Shown here one piece after another: positions 38,373 to 48,856 of a DNA stretch of 64,000 nt; within the stretch, counting starts at the first letter, position 1, and every line of letters starts with the position of its first letter. This stretch comes from Marinicella sediminis (lineage in GTDB: Bacteria > Pseudomonadota > Gammaproteobacteria > Xanthomonadales > Marinicellaceae). The stretch lies in assembly GCF_002000055.1 (NCBI RefSeq), contig NZ_MVBD01000005.1:1-64000 (forward strand). Direction: 5' to 3'. The notes beneath the pieces were generated by a model. The model had not been told where the DNA came from. It did not search any database and saw nothing but the letters and a program-made list of their open reading frames with translations. The translations under genes were made by a program, and so were the position numbers.

Positions 38373-39166
38373 GTCTGATCAAGAACAGATTGGCCGAATT
38401 GAATGGCCGCAAAGCTTTGGTCCCATTCATCACAGCAGGTCACCCTAAGCCCGAATTCACAGTGCCCCTGATGCATGAGTTGGTTGCTCAGGGTGCCGAT
38501 ATCATTGAATTAGGTATGCCTTTTTCAGATCCCATGGCAGATGGGCCTGTGATCCAGCAATCTTCTGAACAAGCCATTGCCAATGGCGTGGGGATTGAAC
38601 AAACCATTGACATGGTCAAAGCGTTCAGGGCTGACAATCAACACACTCCGGTGGTGTTGATGGGTTACCTGAATCCGGTTGAATGCATGGGTCATCAGGT
38701 ATTTGTCAGCCAAGCCAAAACTGCCGGTGTTGATGCACTGCTGCTGGTTGACAGTCCACCGGAGGAGTCCGATGATTTGTTACAGCACCTGAGATCCAAT
38801 GATTTGGAACAAATTTTTCTGATAGCTCCGACCACCACTGAAAAACGCAAACACATGATTTGTGAACACGCATCTGGTTTTGTGTATTACGTGGCTCTTA
38901 AAGGTGTCACCGGTTCAGCAGACCTGGACACCGCTGCGGTGGCCAATGATGTGGCCAGTATCCGCCAACACACCGATTTGCCGGTGGCTGTTGGGTTTGG
39001 TGTAAAAGATGCACAATCAGCTGTGGCAGTAGCCGGTGCCGCCGATGCGGTGGTGATTGGTAGTGCGCTTGTCAGTTTGTTGAATGAATGTTCGGATTTG
39101 TCATCGGCAAAACGAGCCACAGAAGATTTTATCAAGCCTATCCGTGAAGCCTTGAATTCGCTATAA
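38369..39166 (+). CDS. trpA: Tryptophan synthase alpha chain
   Basis: 265 residues. Cleaves indole-3-glycerol phosphate to indole. Catalytic residues E47 (I-E-L-G-M-P) and D58 (D-P-M-A-D-G-P) are present. The segments F-I-T-A-G-H-P (near 20) and G-S-A-L-V (near the end) also fit. Coupled to trpB. trpE, trpG, trpD and trpC are not in the window, so the pathway is split over several loci. Confidence 0.97.
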   Translation: MSLIKNRLAELNGRKALVPFITAGHPKPEFTVPLMHELVAQGADIIELGMPFSDPMADGPVIQQSSEQAIANGVGIEQTIDMVKAFRADNQHTPVVLMGYLNPVECMGHQVFVSQAKTAGVDALLLVDSPPEESDDLLQHLRSNDLEQIFLIAPTTTEKRKHMICEHASGFVYYVALKGVTGSADLDTAAVANDVASIRQHTDLPVAVGFGVKDAQSAVAVAGAADAVVIGSALVSLLNECSDLSSAKRATEDFIKPIREALNSL

Positions 39167-39199
39167 TGGACGGTCGTTGAATCATAATTGGGAGCTTCC

Positions 39200-40105
39200 A
39201 TGAGCTGGTTTCAGAAAATCATGTCATCTCGTATCCGTACCGAAGGTGGTAACAAAAAGAAAAACATTCCGGAAGGTTTGTGGGGCAAATGTAAATCCTG
39301 CGAAGCTGTTCTGTATCAACCTGAATCACTCAAGCAAGGAAAGGTATGTCCCAAGTGTGGTCATCATGAATCACTCTCTGGACGAGACCGCATTGAATAT
39401 TTTCTCGACGATTCGCCGTTGGAAGAAATTGGTGCGGCGGTCAGGCCTGAAGATCCTTTGAAGTTCAAAGACACCAAGAAATACAAAGACCGCATTGTGG
39501 CGACCCAAAAAGCCACTGGTGAAAACGATGCCCTGGTGGCAGTCAAAGGTCAGCTCAAAGGTCGGACAGTGGTGGTCACTGCTTTTGATTTTAAGTACAT
39601 GGGTGGCTCGATGGGCTCTGTGGTTGGAGAAAAATTTGTTCGCGCAGCACACTTGGCTTTGGAAGAAAAATTACCGCTGATAAATTTTTCCGCCTCAGGC
39701 GGTGCTCGGATGCAGGAATCATTGTTTTCATTGATGCAAATGTCCAAAACTTCTGCCGCTCTTAAACGCATGAAAATGGCGGGATTACCTTATGTTTCTG
39801 TGTTGACTAACCCCACAACAGGTGGTGTTTCAGCTTCACTGGCTATGCTTGGCGATATCAACATTGCTGAACCCAATGCACTGATTTGTTTTGCCGGTCC
39901 GCGGGTCATCGAGCAAACCGTGCGAGAAACCTTGCCTGAAGGTTTTCAGCGCAGTGAATTTCTACTCGAACATGGTGCGATTGACATGATTGTCAGCCGT
40001 CATCAGCTCAGTGACGAGATTTTTGCCTTGCTCGACTTGCTGTATCCGGCTGGTGGTCAGTTGATTGAACCGGATGAAGTGATCGTTGCCGATGAGCAAA
40101 CTTGA
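39200..40105 (+). CDS. accD: Acetyl-CoA carboxylase carboxyltransferase subunit beta
   Basis: 301 residues from the ATG at 39200, which follows GGGAG; a TTG at 39188 in frame lacks a site. The four-cysteine zinc ribbon is C31-x2-C34 and C50-x2-C53. The crotonase-fold transferase domain shows [11 protein letters not shown] and the oxyanion loop [10 protein letters not shown]. It pairs with AccA (not here) to make malonyl-CoA. Between trpA and folC, its usual place. Confidence 0.97.
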   Translation: MSWFQKIMSSRIRTEGGNKKKNIPEGLWGKCKSCEAVLYQPESLKQGKVCPKCGHHESLSGRDRIEYFLDDSPLEEIGAAVRPEDPLKFKDTKKYKDRIVATQKATGENDALVAVKGQLKGRTVVVTAFDFKYMGGSMGSVVGEKFVRAAHLALEEKLPLINFSASGGARMQESLFSLMQMSKTSAALKRMKMAGLPYVSVLTNPTTGGVSASLAMLGDINIAEPNALICFAGPRVIEQTVRETLPEGFQRSEFLLEHGAIDMIVSRHQLSDEIFALLDLLYPAGGQLIEPDEVIVADEQT

Positions 40106-41339
40106 AGCCCGTCTTCAGTCACTGAATCAGGAAAAAATCGATCTCGGTCTGGATCGTTTGAACGAAGTGCTGGAGCGACTGGCGCTGAGCTTACCAGAAA
40201 CCATCATTACCGTAGGTGGTACCAACGGGAAAGGTTCAGTGGTTGCGGCCTTATCCGCTCTGGTCAGTTCGACTGGTACTTCATTCGGGGCCTTTACTTC
40301 ACCACACATTCATCGCTTCAATGAACGAATCAGTGTCAATGGCCAGTCTGCCACTGATGAAGACATCCTCAGTGCTTTCGATCGCATTGATCAGGTGCGT
40401 CATGACATCCACTTGTCATACTTTGAGTATGCTTTGCTGGCTGCATTGTTGGTTTTTGTCCGGCATGGACTTGAAGTCATTATTCTTGAGGTGGGTTTGG
40501 GCGGGCGACTTGATGCCACCAACGTGCTTGATGCCGATGCAGCCATCATAACCACCGTTGATCTGGATCACATGGATTGGTTGGGTGATGACATAGAGCA
40601 AATTGCTGCGGAAAAAGCCGGCATCATCAGACCTGACCAACAGGTGGTGTATGGAGGTCAGGATGTGCCGCATAATATCCTTGCCAAAGTGGCCGAGACG
40701 GGTGCTCATTTCTTCAGTCCTGGCCGGGGGTTTGACATTCAATCTGACCCATCAGGTTTTTCCTACCTCAGTGAGCAACACAATTTCCACAATTTACCCA
40801 GACCAGCGCTTTCAGGAGACTGGCAGATAGATAATTTTGCTGCAGCTTTGACGGCTTTGCTGTCATTGGGCTGGTTGTTTTCCGCTGAACAGCTGAATCA
40901 GGCTCTTAAGCGCATGTCAGTCCCCGGTCGTTTGCAAACCATACAGCAAGCACCACTGGTGCTGGCAGACGTGGCTCATAACAGGCAATCTGCAACGAAG
41001 TTGGCCGAATGGCTCAACAACAATCCGGTTGCCGGACACACCCGGGCGGTGTTTTCTGTACTGCATGACAAACAAATGGCTCAATGGATTGAGGCTTTTG
41101 CTGAGGTGGTAGATCATTGGTTCATTTTTGAGTTGTCAACACCCAGGGCTTTGTCACTGACGGAACTGAAGGATCAACTCACCACACAAGTGACATTGAT
41201 CTCTCAGTGGAAGTCTGGACCCGAGGCTTATCAGCGGGCAGTGGAAGTCTCTCAGCCAGATGATCGGGTGGTGGTGTTTGGTTCCTTCCATGTTTTGGAT
41301 GAAGTGTTCAGGGATCAGCAAGTCATTTTCAGCCCCTGA
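40092..41339 (+). CDS. folC: Folylpolyglutamate synthase/dihydrofolate synthase
   Basis: 415 residues from the ATG at 40092, overlapping accD by 14 bp. Mur-ligase-like fold with P-loop G-T-N-G-K-G-S (43-49), [12 protein letters not shown] and the Mg-binding [12 protein letters not shown]. Adds glutamates to dihydropteroate and folates. In pseudomonads dedD, cvpA and purF follow; here the run stops and ppsA converges. Confidence 0.95.
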   Translation: MSKLEARLQSLNQEKIDLGLDRLNEVLERLALSLPETIITVGGTNGKGSVVAALSALVSSTGTSFGAFTSPHIHRFNERISVNGQSATDEDILSAFDRIDQVRHDIHLSYFEYALLAALLVFVRHGLEVIILEVGLGGRLDATNVLDADAAIITTVDLDHMDWLGDDIEQIAAEKAGIIRPDQQVVYGGQDVPHNILAKVAETGAHFFSPGRGFDIQSDPSGFSYLSEQHNFHNLPRPALSGDWQIDNFAAALTALLSLGWLFSAEQLNQALKRMSVPGRLQTIQQAPLVLADVAHNRQSATKLAEWLNNNPVAGHTRAVFSVLHDKQMAQWIEAFAEVVDHWFIFELSTPRALSLTELKDQLTTQVTLISQWKSGPEAYQRAVEVSQPDDRVVVFGSFHVLDEVFRDQQVIFSP

Positions 41340-41414
41340 AGAGGCGTCAAGCGATTGCCTGGATTGATGGGCGGCGCTGCTGCTTCTGTCTGGTGAGTGT
41401 TGTTTAAAAATGAT

Positions 41415-41454
41415 GGCTGCCGAAGTCGTCAGGCGACTGTCAGCTTCGGCAGCC
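41415..41454 (-). terminator. Terminator hairpin between folC and ppsA
   Basis: Perfect 11-base stem GGCTGCCGAAG (41415-41425) / CTTCGGCAGCC (41444-41454). A T-run (TTTTT) lies six bases beyond the stem in the minus direction, so it best fits the end of ppsA. A smaller competing hairpin (AGTCG/CGACT) lies in its loop. Confidence 0.6.
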
Positions 41455-41470
41455 GGAGTAGATCAATTGC

Positions 41471-43825
41471 TCAGTGATTAGCCAGTTTGAGCCAGGTTTC
41501 AACCACCGTATCCGGGTTTAGCGAGACACTTTCGATACCCTGATCCATGAGCCATTCGGCCAAGTCTGGATGGTCTGAAGGGCCTTGTCCGCAAATGCCA
41601 ATGTATTTGCCACGTTTTTTACAGGCTGAAATGGCCATGGCCAACATTTTTTTCACGGCCGGGTCGCGCTCATCAAACAGGTCGGCGATCAGGCCTGAAT
41701 CCCGGTCAAGTCCGAGGGTCAATTGTGTCATGTCATTGGAGCCAATGGAAAAGCCGTCAAATATATCCAGAAACTCATCAGCCATCAATGCGTTCGATGG
41801 CAGTTCGCACATCATGATGATTTTCAGGCCGTTTTCGCCTTGCTTCAAACCAAACCTGGCCATCAGATCAATCACGCCCTGGCCTTCCTCAAGGGTGCGA
41901 ACAAATGGTACCATGGCCCATACATTGGTCAGTCCCATTTCGTCTCGGATGAACTTCAGGGCCTCACATTCCATTTGGAAACAATCCACAAAAGAGTCAT
42001 CCAGGTAACGGGACGCACCCCTAAAACCCAGCATTGGATTTTCTTCATGAGGCTCGAATGCTTGTCCGCCAATCAAATTGGCGTATTCATTGGATTTGAA
42101 ATCTGATAACCGAACGATCACCGGGCTGGGATTGAATGCAGCAGCCAGGGTGGAAATGCCCTCAGCCAACCGCTTAACAAAGTAGTCCCGGGGTGAGGCA
42201 TAGGCTGCTACCATCGGATCGGTGATGTTCCTTATTGACTCAGGTTGTTGATCATAATCCAGCAGAACTTTGGGGTGAATTCCGATCATGCGGTTGATGA
42301 TGAATTCCAGCCGGGCCAGACCAATGCCAAAATTAGGTAGATTTTGAAAGTCAAAAGCTCGGTCAGGATTGCCCACGTTCATCATGATTTTTAATGGCGC
42401 ATCCGGCATGTTTTCCAAATCTGTGGTCTTGATGTCAAAACCCATCAGCCCATCATACACATAACCGGTATCGCCTTCACAACATGACACGGTTACTTCA
42501 TTGTTGTGATTGATCTGGCTGGTGGCATCACCACAGCCAACGATGGCAGGTATACCCAATTCACGGGCAATGATGGCCGCATGGCAGGTTCTGCCACCTC
42601 GGTTGGTGACAATCGCAGCGGCTTTTTTCATGATTGGTTCCCAGTCAGGGTCGGTCATGTCTGTCACCAATACATCACCAGCGTTGATCTGGTCCATTTG
42701 TTGAATGCTCTTGATGACTTTGGCCACACCCTGGCCAACTTTTTGACCGATGCTGCGACCTTCGCAAATCACCTGACCGCGCTGTTGCAATGAGTAACGT
42801 TCAATTTTCTGGCCAACGGCTTCTCTGGATTTCACGGTTTCCGGTCTGGCCTGAACGATGTATAACTCGCCGGTCACACCATCTTTGGCCCATTCAATGT
42901 CCATGGGTCGGCCATAGTGTTGTTCAATGATCAGAGCTTGTCTGGCCAATTGTGTGACTTCATCATCAGTGATGGAGAACTGTTGGCTGCGTTGAGGTTC
43001 AATGTTCTGCGTCATGACACCCTCATCACCATAAACCATTTCAATGGCCTTTGAGCCCAGATTGCGGCGCAATACCGCTGGCTGATTGGCTTTGATGCCA
43101 GGCTTGTAGACGTAGAATTCATCGGGGTTAACCGCTCCCTGAACCACCATTTCACCCAAACCATAGGAACTGGTGATGAACACCACATCATTGAAGCCCG
43201 ATTCAGTGTCCATGGTAAACATCACGCCACTGGCAGCGATGTCTGAGCGAACCATTTGCTGGATACCTGCTGACAGATATACATCATCATGTTCAAAGCC
43301 ATGATGAACCCGATAAGAAATGGCGCGGTCATTGTATAACGAAGCAAACACCTCATGGGCTTTGCGCAGGATTTCATCGGCGCCGTGAACGTTGAGGAAT
43401 GTTTCCTGCTGGCCGGCAAAAGATGCGTCGGGTAAATCCTCTGCAGTGGCAGATGACCGAACAGCCACGGTGAAGTCAGTGCCCAAATCCTGTTTCATGG
43501 TCTCATAGGCATCACGAATCGCTTGTTCCAGGGGTGCCTGAAATGGAGTGTCAAGAATCCACCCTCTGATCAATTCTCCGGTTTGGCGCAACTGTTCTAT
43601 GTTGTCAGTGTCGAGGTCTTTGAGTTGTTGGCTGATTCTTTCATTCAGGCCAGAGGTTTGTAAAAACTCTTTGAAGGCATCTGCTGTGGTGGCAAAGCCG
43701 CCTGGTACCTTGACACCCAATGCGTTGAGGTGGGTAATCATTTCGCCAAGCGAGGCATTTTTGCCACCGACCTGCTCCAGGTGAGACATGTTCAATTGGT
43801 CAAGTTTGATGATGTATTCAGGCAT
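41471..43825 (-). CDS. ppsA: Phosphoenolpyruvate synthase
   Basis: 784 residues. Makes PEP from pyruvate and ATP in gluconeogenesis. N-terminal ATP-binding part with V-G-G-K-N-A-S-L-G-E-M; central phospho-histidine H415 in G-G-R-T-C-H-A-A-I-I-A, with T413 two residues before it as the expected target of PpsR; C-terminal PEP-binding barrel ending G-I-C-G-Q-G-P-S-D-H-P. The GGRTCH sequence is that of PEP synthase, not of PPDK. It diverges from ppsR, which regulates it. Confidence 0.96.
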   Translation of the reverse strand: MPEYIIKLDQLNMSHLEQVGGKNASLGEMITHLNALGVKVPGGFATTADAFKEFLQTSGLNERISQQLKDLDTDNIEQLRQTGELIRGWILDTPFQAPLEQAIRDAYETMKQDLGTDFTVAVRSSATAEDLPDASFAGQQETFLNVHGADEILRKAHEVFASLYNDRAISYRVHHGFEHDDVYLSAGIQQMVRSDIAASGVMFTMDTESGFNDVVFITSSYGLGEMVVQGAVNPDEFYVYKPGIKANQPAVLRRNLGSKAIEMVYGDEGVMTQNIEPQRSQQFSITDDEVTQLARQALIIEQHYGRPMDIEWAKDGVTGELYIVQARPETVKSREAVGQKIERYSLQQRGQVICEGRSIGQKVGQGVAKVIKSIQQMDQINAGDVLVTDMTDPDWEPIMKKAAAIVTNRGGRTCHAAIIARELGIPAIVGCGDATSQINHNNEVTVSCCEGDTGYVYDGLMGFDIKTTDLENMPDAPLKIMMNVGNPDRAFDFQNLPNFGIGLARLEFIINRMIGIHPKVLLDYDQQPESIRNITDPMVAAYASPRDYFVKRLAEGISTLAAAFNPSPVIVRLSDFKSNEYANLIGGQAFEPHEENPMLGFRGASRYLDDSFVDCFQMECEALKFIRDEMGLTNVWAMVPFVRTLEEGQGVIDLMARFGLKQGENGLKIIMMCELPSNALMADEFLDIFDGFSIGSNDMTQLTLGLDRDSGLIADLFDERDPAVKKMLAMAISACKKRGKYIGICGQGPSDHPDLAEWLMDQGIESVSLNPDTVVETWLKLANH

Positions 43826-43939
43826 GAATTTCCCTGTGGTTAAGAAAAGTGTTATATTCTATATGTTCATGGGATTGTCATAAACAATCTATTGAAAAAA
43901 AACCGTTAAACATGGTTACCCATATCAACAGAGGGATCA

Positions 43940-44761
43940 ATGAGCGAAAACAAACGTTGCGCTATATTTTATGTGTCAGACGGCACGGCCATCACTGCCG
44001 AAACCGTTGGCAGAAGTTTAATCACCCAGTTTACCGGCATAGACTTTATTGAAAAGCGATTGCCATTCATTAATGATGTGGAGACCGCTCAGGCAGCAGC
44101 GGCCATCATCAGAAACACCCCGTCCGATTTTCAGCAGCTGGTGATCAATACAGTGGTCGACCTTGAATTGCGGAAAATCATTCACTCCGCAGGTGGTCTT
44201 AAACTGGATCCATTCAACCGCCTGCTCAGGCGGATTGAAAACAACCTTGGGTTGAAGCGTGATCCCGGTGTGGGGCGGACTCACGGCATGTCGGACAGTA
44301 CCTCTTACAATGATCGCATTGAAGCCACCAATTTCGCCTTATCTCATGATGATGGTGTCAATCTGAATTTGCATCAGGCTGATTTGGTTTTATTGGGTGT
44401 TTCCCGTTCGGGCAAAACACCCACTTGTCTGTATCTGGCGCTGCATTATGGCTTAAAGGCGGCCAATTACCCCATCACCGATGATGACCTTGAGCGCATG
44501 CGTTTGCCAGCTGATGTAATGGCTCACAAAAATAAACTGTTTGGCCTGACCATCGACCCGTTTCGTTTGTCACAAATCAGGAGTGAGCGTCGCCCCAATT
44601 CCAGGTATGCTGAGCTGCGTAAATGTCAGGCAGAAGTGAGTGACGCTGAAATGATTTATCACCGCAACCAAATCCCTTTTTTGAACACAACTCTTACCTC
44701 AATTGAAGAAATTTCAGGTAAGATAATGATTGCATTGGATTTAAACAAGAAACTGTATTAA
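43940..44761 (+). CDS. ppsR: PEP synthase regulatory kinase/pyrophosphorylase
   Basis: 273 residues, DUF299/PSRP family. Inactivates PpsA by ADP-dependent phosphorylation of the threonine near the catalytic histidine and reactivates it by phosphorolysis. P-loop G-V-S-R-S-G-K-T at 153-160, followed by P-T-C-L-Y-L-A. GAGGGAT ribosome-binding site upstream. Divergent from ppsA, sharing a 114-bp control region, so effector and target sit side by side. Confidence 0.95.
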   Translation: MSENKRCAIFYVSDGTAITAETVGRSLITQFTGIDFIEKRLPFINDVETAQAAAAIIRNTPSDFQQLVINTVVDLELRKIIHSAGGLKLDPFNRLLRRIENNLGLKRDPGVGRTHGMSDSTSYNDRIEATNFALSHDDGVNLNLHQADLVLLGVSRSGKTPTCLYLALHYGLKAANYPITDDDLERMRLPADVMAHKNKLFGLTIDPFRLSQIRSERRPNSRYAELRKCQAEVSDAEMIYHRNQIPFLNTTLTSIEEISGKIMIALDLNKKLY

Positions 44762-45238
44762 ATGATTTTGACCGAACAATACTTGTCCCACAGGCAATAT
44801 GTACGCAGACACAACATCAGTTTGATGCAATTGCACGAGTTCAATCACCGGTTGATGGATCAATTGCTTCCGCAATCACTGTATCAGGGGCAAATCCTGC
44901 ATTCGCTCCTACCGGATAAGCCGGTGTTAAAGATGCTGTGTACCGAGCGGTTTAAGTACACCACGGAAGTGTCTATGCAGCTGCTTTTTCCCTACAGTCA
45001 GTCAGATGAATTGGTTATCCGTGTTTATCACGATGCCGGACTGGCTGAGTTGACTCATGCCAATGAATTTGAACGACAATACCGGGCGCTCGGTGGTCGT
45101 GTTGATGCGGCCAATCAGGCCAGTCTTCGCTACAGTCAAAACTGTTTTCTCAACAAATGGTTGATATTTTTACTGGAAAAAGGTCACGGCAAAAGCAATT
45201 GGCAATCGCCGGTTGTGCAGCCAGATCTGACGCCTTGA
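44762..45238 (+). CDS. DUF1249 family protein (YqiB-like)
   Basis: 158 residues, starting on the base after the ppsR stop. Similar in length and key segments (L-M-Q-L-H-E-F-N, V-I-R-V-Y-H-D-A-G-L-A-E-L) to the DUF1249 proteins such as E. coli YqiB. No catalytic motif. In E. coli the family gene sits with nudF/cpdA; here it is coupled to ppsR. Function unknown. Confidence 0.75.
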   Translation: MILTEQYLSHRQYVRRHNISLMQLHEFNHRLMDQLLPQSLYQGQILHSLLPDKPVLKMLCTERFKYTTEVSMQLLFPYSQSDELVIRVYHDAGLAELTHANEFERQYRALGGRVDAANQASLRYSQNCFLNKWLIFLLEKGHGKSNWQSPVVQPDLTP

Positions 45239-45256
45239 TTATTGGAAAACCTCACC

Positions 45257-47029
45257 ATGAAACCAACTGATATTTCCGATCCAGATTATTTCCATAAAGT
45301 GGTCGATTGCCAATATGCTTGTCCGGCACACACGCCAGTACCTGAATACATCCGCCTCATTGCGGCCGGCAGGTACAACGATGCTTATATGATCAACTGG
45401 CAATCCAATGTTTTTCCGGGTGTCCTGGGCAGAACCTGTGACCGGCCTTGTGAACCGGCCTGCCGCCGTGGCCGCATTGAAGAAGAGCCGGTGGCCATCT
45501 GTCGCTTAAAGCGGGTGGCTGCTGACAATAAAACCGACATCAGTGACCGCCTTCCAGATATCCCGACTGAGAAGAATGGCAAAAAAGTGGCTTTGATTGG
45601 GGCCGGTCCGGCTTCACTGACTGTGGCCCGGGATTTGATGCCGTTGGGATATGCAATCGATTTATATGATGATCAGCGCAAAGGCGGTGGCTTCATGCGC
45701 AGTCAGATACCTTCATTCCGCTTGCCTGAATCGGTGTTAGACGAAGAAGTTAATTACATCCTCGATATGGGGGTGGTTACCCATTTTAACCAGACTGTTA
45801 CCAGCATGAAAGACATGCTTGGCAAAGGTTATGATGCCATCTTTGTGGGTACCGGAGCACCAAGGGGGCGTGATTTGCCAAACTTGCCTGGGCGTGAAGA
45901 AGGTGATGCCAACATCCACATCGGTATTGACTGGTTGGCCAATGTGGCGTTTGAGCACATCAGCCGGATTGGCAAGAAGGTGTTGGTACTGGGTGGTGGA
46001 AACACGGCGATGGACTGTTGCCGGACAGCCAAGAGGCTGGGCGGAGAAGATGTTCGGGTGGTGGTCAGAAGTCCCAAAGCTGAGATGAAGGCATCTCCAT
46101 GGGAAATTGAAGACGCCGAACACGAAGACATTCCAATGTATGAAAACCATAATCCCAAAGCCTTTGTCACTGAAAATGGCCGGCTGACTGGTATGCTCTT
46201 TGAACGGGTTGAACCGGTGTTTGATGACCGCGGCAAGCGCACCCTGGAACCCACGGGTGAAGAGGTGTTCATGGCATGTGATGATGTCTTAATGGCCATC
46301 GGTCAGTTGAATTCATTCCCCTGGATCGAACGGGACATCGGGATTGAATTCAATGACTGGGACATGCCTGAAGTGGATAAAACCACATTCCAGACTTCAG
46401 TGCCTGAAGTTTTTGTGGGTGGTGATGCAGCCTGGGGCCCGGAAAATGTCATCACCGCAGTGGCGCATGGTCATCAGGCGGCCATATCAATACATCACTT
46501 GTGTGAAGGCAAGTCAACGACTGACCGACCGGGACCAGAGGTCAATCTGATGAGTCAGAAAATGGGATTTCATGACTGGCTGTATGATGCCCACATCTCT
46601 GATGATGACCGTCATGTGGTGGCATTAATTGACAAGCAAAAAGCCCTTTCAGACCGTAAACTCGAAGTGGAAAAAGGTTTTGACCCGTTACAGGGGTATG
46701 ATGAGGCCATGCGTTGTCTGAATTGTGATGTACAAACGGTGTTTGATAAAGACCGGTGCATTGAATGTGATGCTTGTGAAGACATTTGTCCCGTAGACTG
46801 TATCAACTTCACAGACAACGATGAAGAGGATTTGTTGCGGGATAAACTGAAAGTCAAAGCCACCAACAAAGATCAGGATCTGTATGTTTCTGATGCGCTC
46901 AAAACCAAACGGGTGATGGTCAAAGATGAAAATGTGTGCCTGCATTGTGGCCTGTGTGCCGAACGGTGCCCGACAGGAGCCTGGGATATGCAGAAATTCT
47001 TATTACACGAAGCCACAGCGGGTAAATGA
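45257..47029 (+). CDS. GltD-like NAD(P)/FAD oxidoreductase with C-terminal 2[4Fe-4S] ferredoxin domain
   Basis: 590 residues from the ATG at 45257 (a TTG at 45242 is the earlier option). N-terminal Fe-S region with C18, C22, C61, C65, C69; FAD motif L-I-G-A-G-P-A-S (113-120); NAD(P) motif L-G-G-G-N-T-A-M-D (245-253). This is the core of glutamate synthase small subunits. Added at the end are two clusters, C501-x2-C504-x2-C507-x3-C511-P and C561-x2-C564-x2-C567-x3-C571-P. No glutamate synthase large subunit is nearby; instead the gene overlaps the 2-oxoacid oxidoreductase alpha gene by 4 bp. Inference: it passes electrons between that complex and NAD(P). Confidence 0.85.
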   Translation: MKPTDISDPDYFHKVVDCQYACPAHTPVPEYIRLIAAGRYNDAYMINWQSNVFPGVLGRTCDRPCEPACRRGRIEEEPVAICRLKRVAADNKTDISDRLPDIPTEKNGKKVALIGAGPASLTVARDLMPLGYAIDLYDDQRKGGGFMRSQIPSFRLPESVLDEEVNYILDMGVVTHFNQTVTSMKDMLGKGYDAIFVGTGAPRGRDLPNLPGREEGDANIHIGIDWLANVAFEHISRIGKKVLVLGGGNTAMDCCRTAKRLGGEDVRVVVRSPKAEMKASPWEIEDAEHEDIPMYENHNPKAFVTENGRLTGMLFERVEPVFDDRGKRTLEPTGEEVFMACDDVLMAIGQLNSFPWIERDIGIEFNDWDMPEVDKTTFQTSVPEVFVGGDAAWGPENVITAVAHGHQAAISIHHLCEGKSTTDRPGPEVNLMSQKMGFHDWLYDAHISDDDRHVVALIDKQKALSDRKLEVEKGFDPLQGYDEAMRCLNCDVQTVFDKDRCIECDACEDICPVDCINFTDNDEEDLLRDKLKVKATNKDQDLYVSDALKTKRVMVKDENVCLHCGLCAERCPTGAWDMQKFLLHEATAGK

Positions 47030-48855
47030 TGAACAACATAACAGCAACCAATGATTTCGTGATCCGTTTTGCCAATGTCAACGGGTCTGGCTCTGCATCG
47101 GCCAACAATCTATTCAGTAAAGCGGTGTTTAGGCTGGGTGTGCCGGTTGCCGCGAAAAACATATTTCCATCCAATATACAGGGCCTGCCTACCTGGTTTG
47201 AAGTTCGCATCAGTGAGCAGGGCTACCTTGGAAGACGAGGCGGGTATGATTTTGTGGTGGCAGTCAATGGACAAACCATGGTCAGGGATTACCAGGAGTT
47301 ATTGCCAGGAGGGTATTTTTTTTATGACTCCTCAAAACGATTGCCAGATACTTTTACCCGGGAAGACATCACCCTGATCGGAATCCCATTGACAGACATC
47401 TGTAATGCTCATTATACCGAACCCCGCTTGCGGCAAATATTCAAAAACATCATTTATGTGGGCGCATTGGCCTACCTTTTTGAAATGGACTTCACTGTCT
47501 TCGAGGACTCGATCAAATCACAGTTTGCCAAAAAAGCCAAATTAATAGAGCCGAACATCAAAGCATTGAGGCTGGGTTTTGATTATGCAGAAGAACACCA
47601 CAAGGCTTGTTGTGGGCTGAACATTCACCGCAGAGACCTGAATGGCGACCAAATCATGATGGAGGGCAATGCAGCAGCTGGTCTGGGTGCGGTTTTTGCC
47701 GGAGCAACGGTGGCTGGCTGGTACCCTATCACCCCATCCACATCAGTGGTAGAGGCGTTTGAAAAGTATTGCAAAGCCTACCGGGTTGACGAACAAAGCG
47801 GGCAGAACAAATTTGCCATCCTGCAGGCTGAAGATGAATTGGCCGCGATCGGTATCGTGATTGGTGCCAGTTGGAATGGGGCCCGGGCATTTACTGCCAC
47901 GTCAGGTCCGGGGGTTTCGTTGATGAGCGAATTTTTGGGATTGGCTTATTTTTCTGAGATTCCGGTGATGTTGATGGATATTCAACGTACCGGGCCGAGT
48001 ACGGGCATGCCTACCAGGACTCAGCAATCTGATTTGCTGGCTGCTGCCTATGCCTCACATGGAGATACCAAAAATGTGTTGTTGTTTCCAGCGGATCCAA
48101 CCGAATGTTTTGCCCATACAGTGATTGGCTTTGATCTGGCTGAACGCTTACAAACCCCGGTTATTCTGATGAGCGATCTGGATTTGGGGATGAATGTTCA
48201 CCAGTGTGATCCCATCAACTGGGACGATGATTACACCTATGATCGGGGCAAGGTGCTTACTGAAGAGCAACTGGAGCATCTCGGCGAGCGCTGGGGTCGT
48301 TATCTGGATGTGGATGGGGACGGTATTCCATATCGTACAATTCCTGGAACACACCCTGAAAAGGGCGCCTTTTTCACCCGTGGATCATCCCATGATGAAT
48401 ACGCTGCATACACAGAAGATGGCACCGTTTATGCCCGCGGTATGGAGCGTCTGCTGGTCAAATGGGACACTGCCAAGACCCTGGTTCCAAAGGCAGATGT
48501 CTCAGGTCAATCGGCTTCTGTTGGAGTGATTTATTATGGCACCAGTGCCTGGTCTGCTGATGAAGCATTGGAAACACTCAGAACAACCCATGACATTGAT
48601 GCCATGCGCATCAAAGCCTTCCCGTTTGGTGTAGAAGTCAGGGAGTTCATTGAAGCACATGATACCTTGTTTGTGATTGAGCAAAACCGTGACGCGCAAA
48701 TGAAAACTTTGTTGGTCAACGAACTTTCTGTTGACCCCAATCAGTTTGTTGAAGTGCTCAATATAGATGGAATGCCCATCACTGCCAGCTACCTGGTTGA
48801 ATCCATCAACCGGCAATTGGCAGACGTTCAATCCACCGTGCCCAGGGAGGCCTGA
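47026..48855 (+). CDS. 2-oxoacid:acceptor oxidoreductase, fused gamma-alpha subunit
   Basis: 609 residues. The first 190 are the gamma domain (F-A-N-V-N-G-S-G-S-A-S-A-N-N-L-F, then R-R-G-G-Y-D). Residues of about 208-600 are the alpha subunit, with W-Y-P-I-T-P-S-T-S-V-V-E (232-243), T-S-G-P-G-V-S-L-M-S-E and Q-R-T-G-P-S-T-G-M-P-T-R-T. This is the KorA/OorA-like layout with gamma fused in front, acting on 2-oxoglutarate or a related 2-oxoacid with CoA. The substrate cannot be fixed from sequence. Coupled to genes on both sides. Confidence 0.9.
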   Translation: MMNNITATNDFVIRFANVNGSGSASANNLFSKAVFRLGVPVAAKNIFPSNIQGLPTWFEVRISEQGYLGRRGGYDFVVAVNGQTMVRDYQELLPGGYFFYDSSKRLPDTFTREDITLIGIPLTDICNAHYTEPRLRQIFKNIIYVGALAYLFEMDFTVFEDSIKSQFAKKAKLIEPNIKALRLGFDYAEEHHKACCGLNIHRRDLNGDQIMMEGNAAAGLGAVFAGATVAGWYPITPSTSVVEAFEKYCKAYRVDEQSGQNKFAILQAEDELAAIGIVIGASWNGARAFTATSGPGVSLMSEFLGLAYFSEIPVMLMDIQRTGPSTGMPTRTQQSDLLAAAYASHGDTKNVLLFPADPTECFAHTVIGFDLAERLQTPVILMSDLDLGMNVHQCDPINWDDDYTYDRGKVLTEEQLEHLGERWGRYLDVDGDGIPYRTIPGTHPEKGAFFTRGSSHDEYAAYTEDGTVYARGMERLLVKWDTAKTLVPKADVSGQSASVGVIYYGTSAWSADEALETLRTTHDIDAMRIKAFPFGVEVREFIEAHDTLFVIEQNRDAQMKTLLVNELSVDPNQFVEVLNIDGMPITASYLVESINRQLADVQSTVPREA

Positions 48856-48856
48856 C

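Noticed and set aside
43826-43939. Possible promoters in the ppsA-ppsR divergent gap
   Set aside because: Several AT-rich hexamers exist in both directions but none has both elements at good spacing, so no site is called.
45829-46299. 156-residue minus-strand frame within the GltD-like gene
   Set aside because: Antisense to a strongly conserved FAD/NAD(P) domain; no independent start signals.
45257-47029. Glutamate synthase small subunit (gltD)
   Set aside because: No gltB adjacent, an extra C-terminal 2[4Fe-4S] domain, and coupling to 2-oxoacid oxidoreductase genes.
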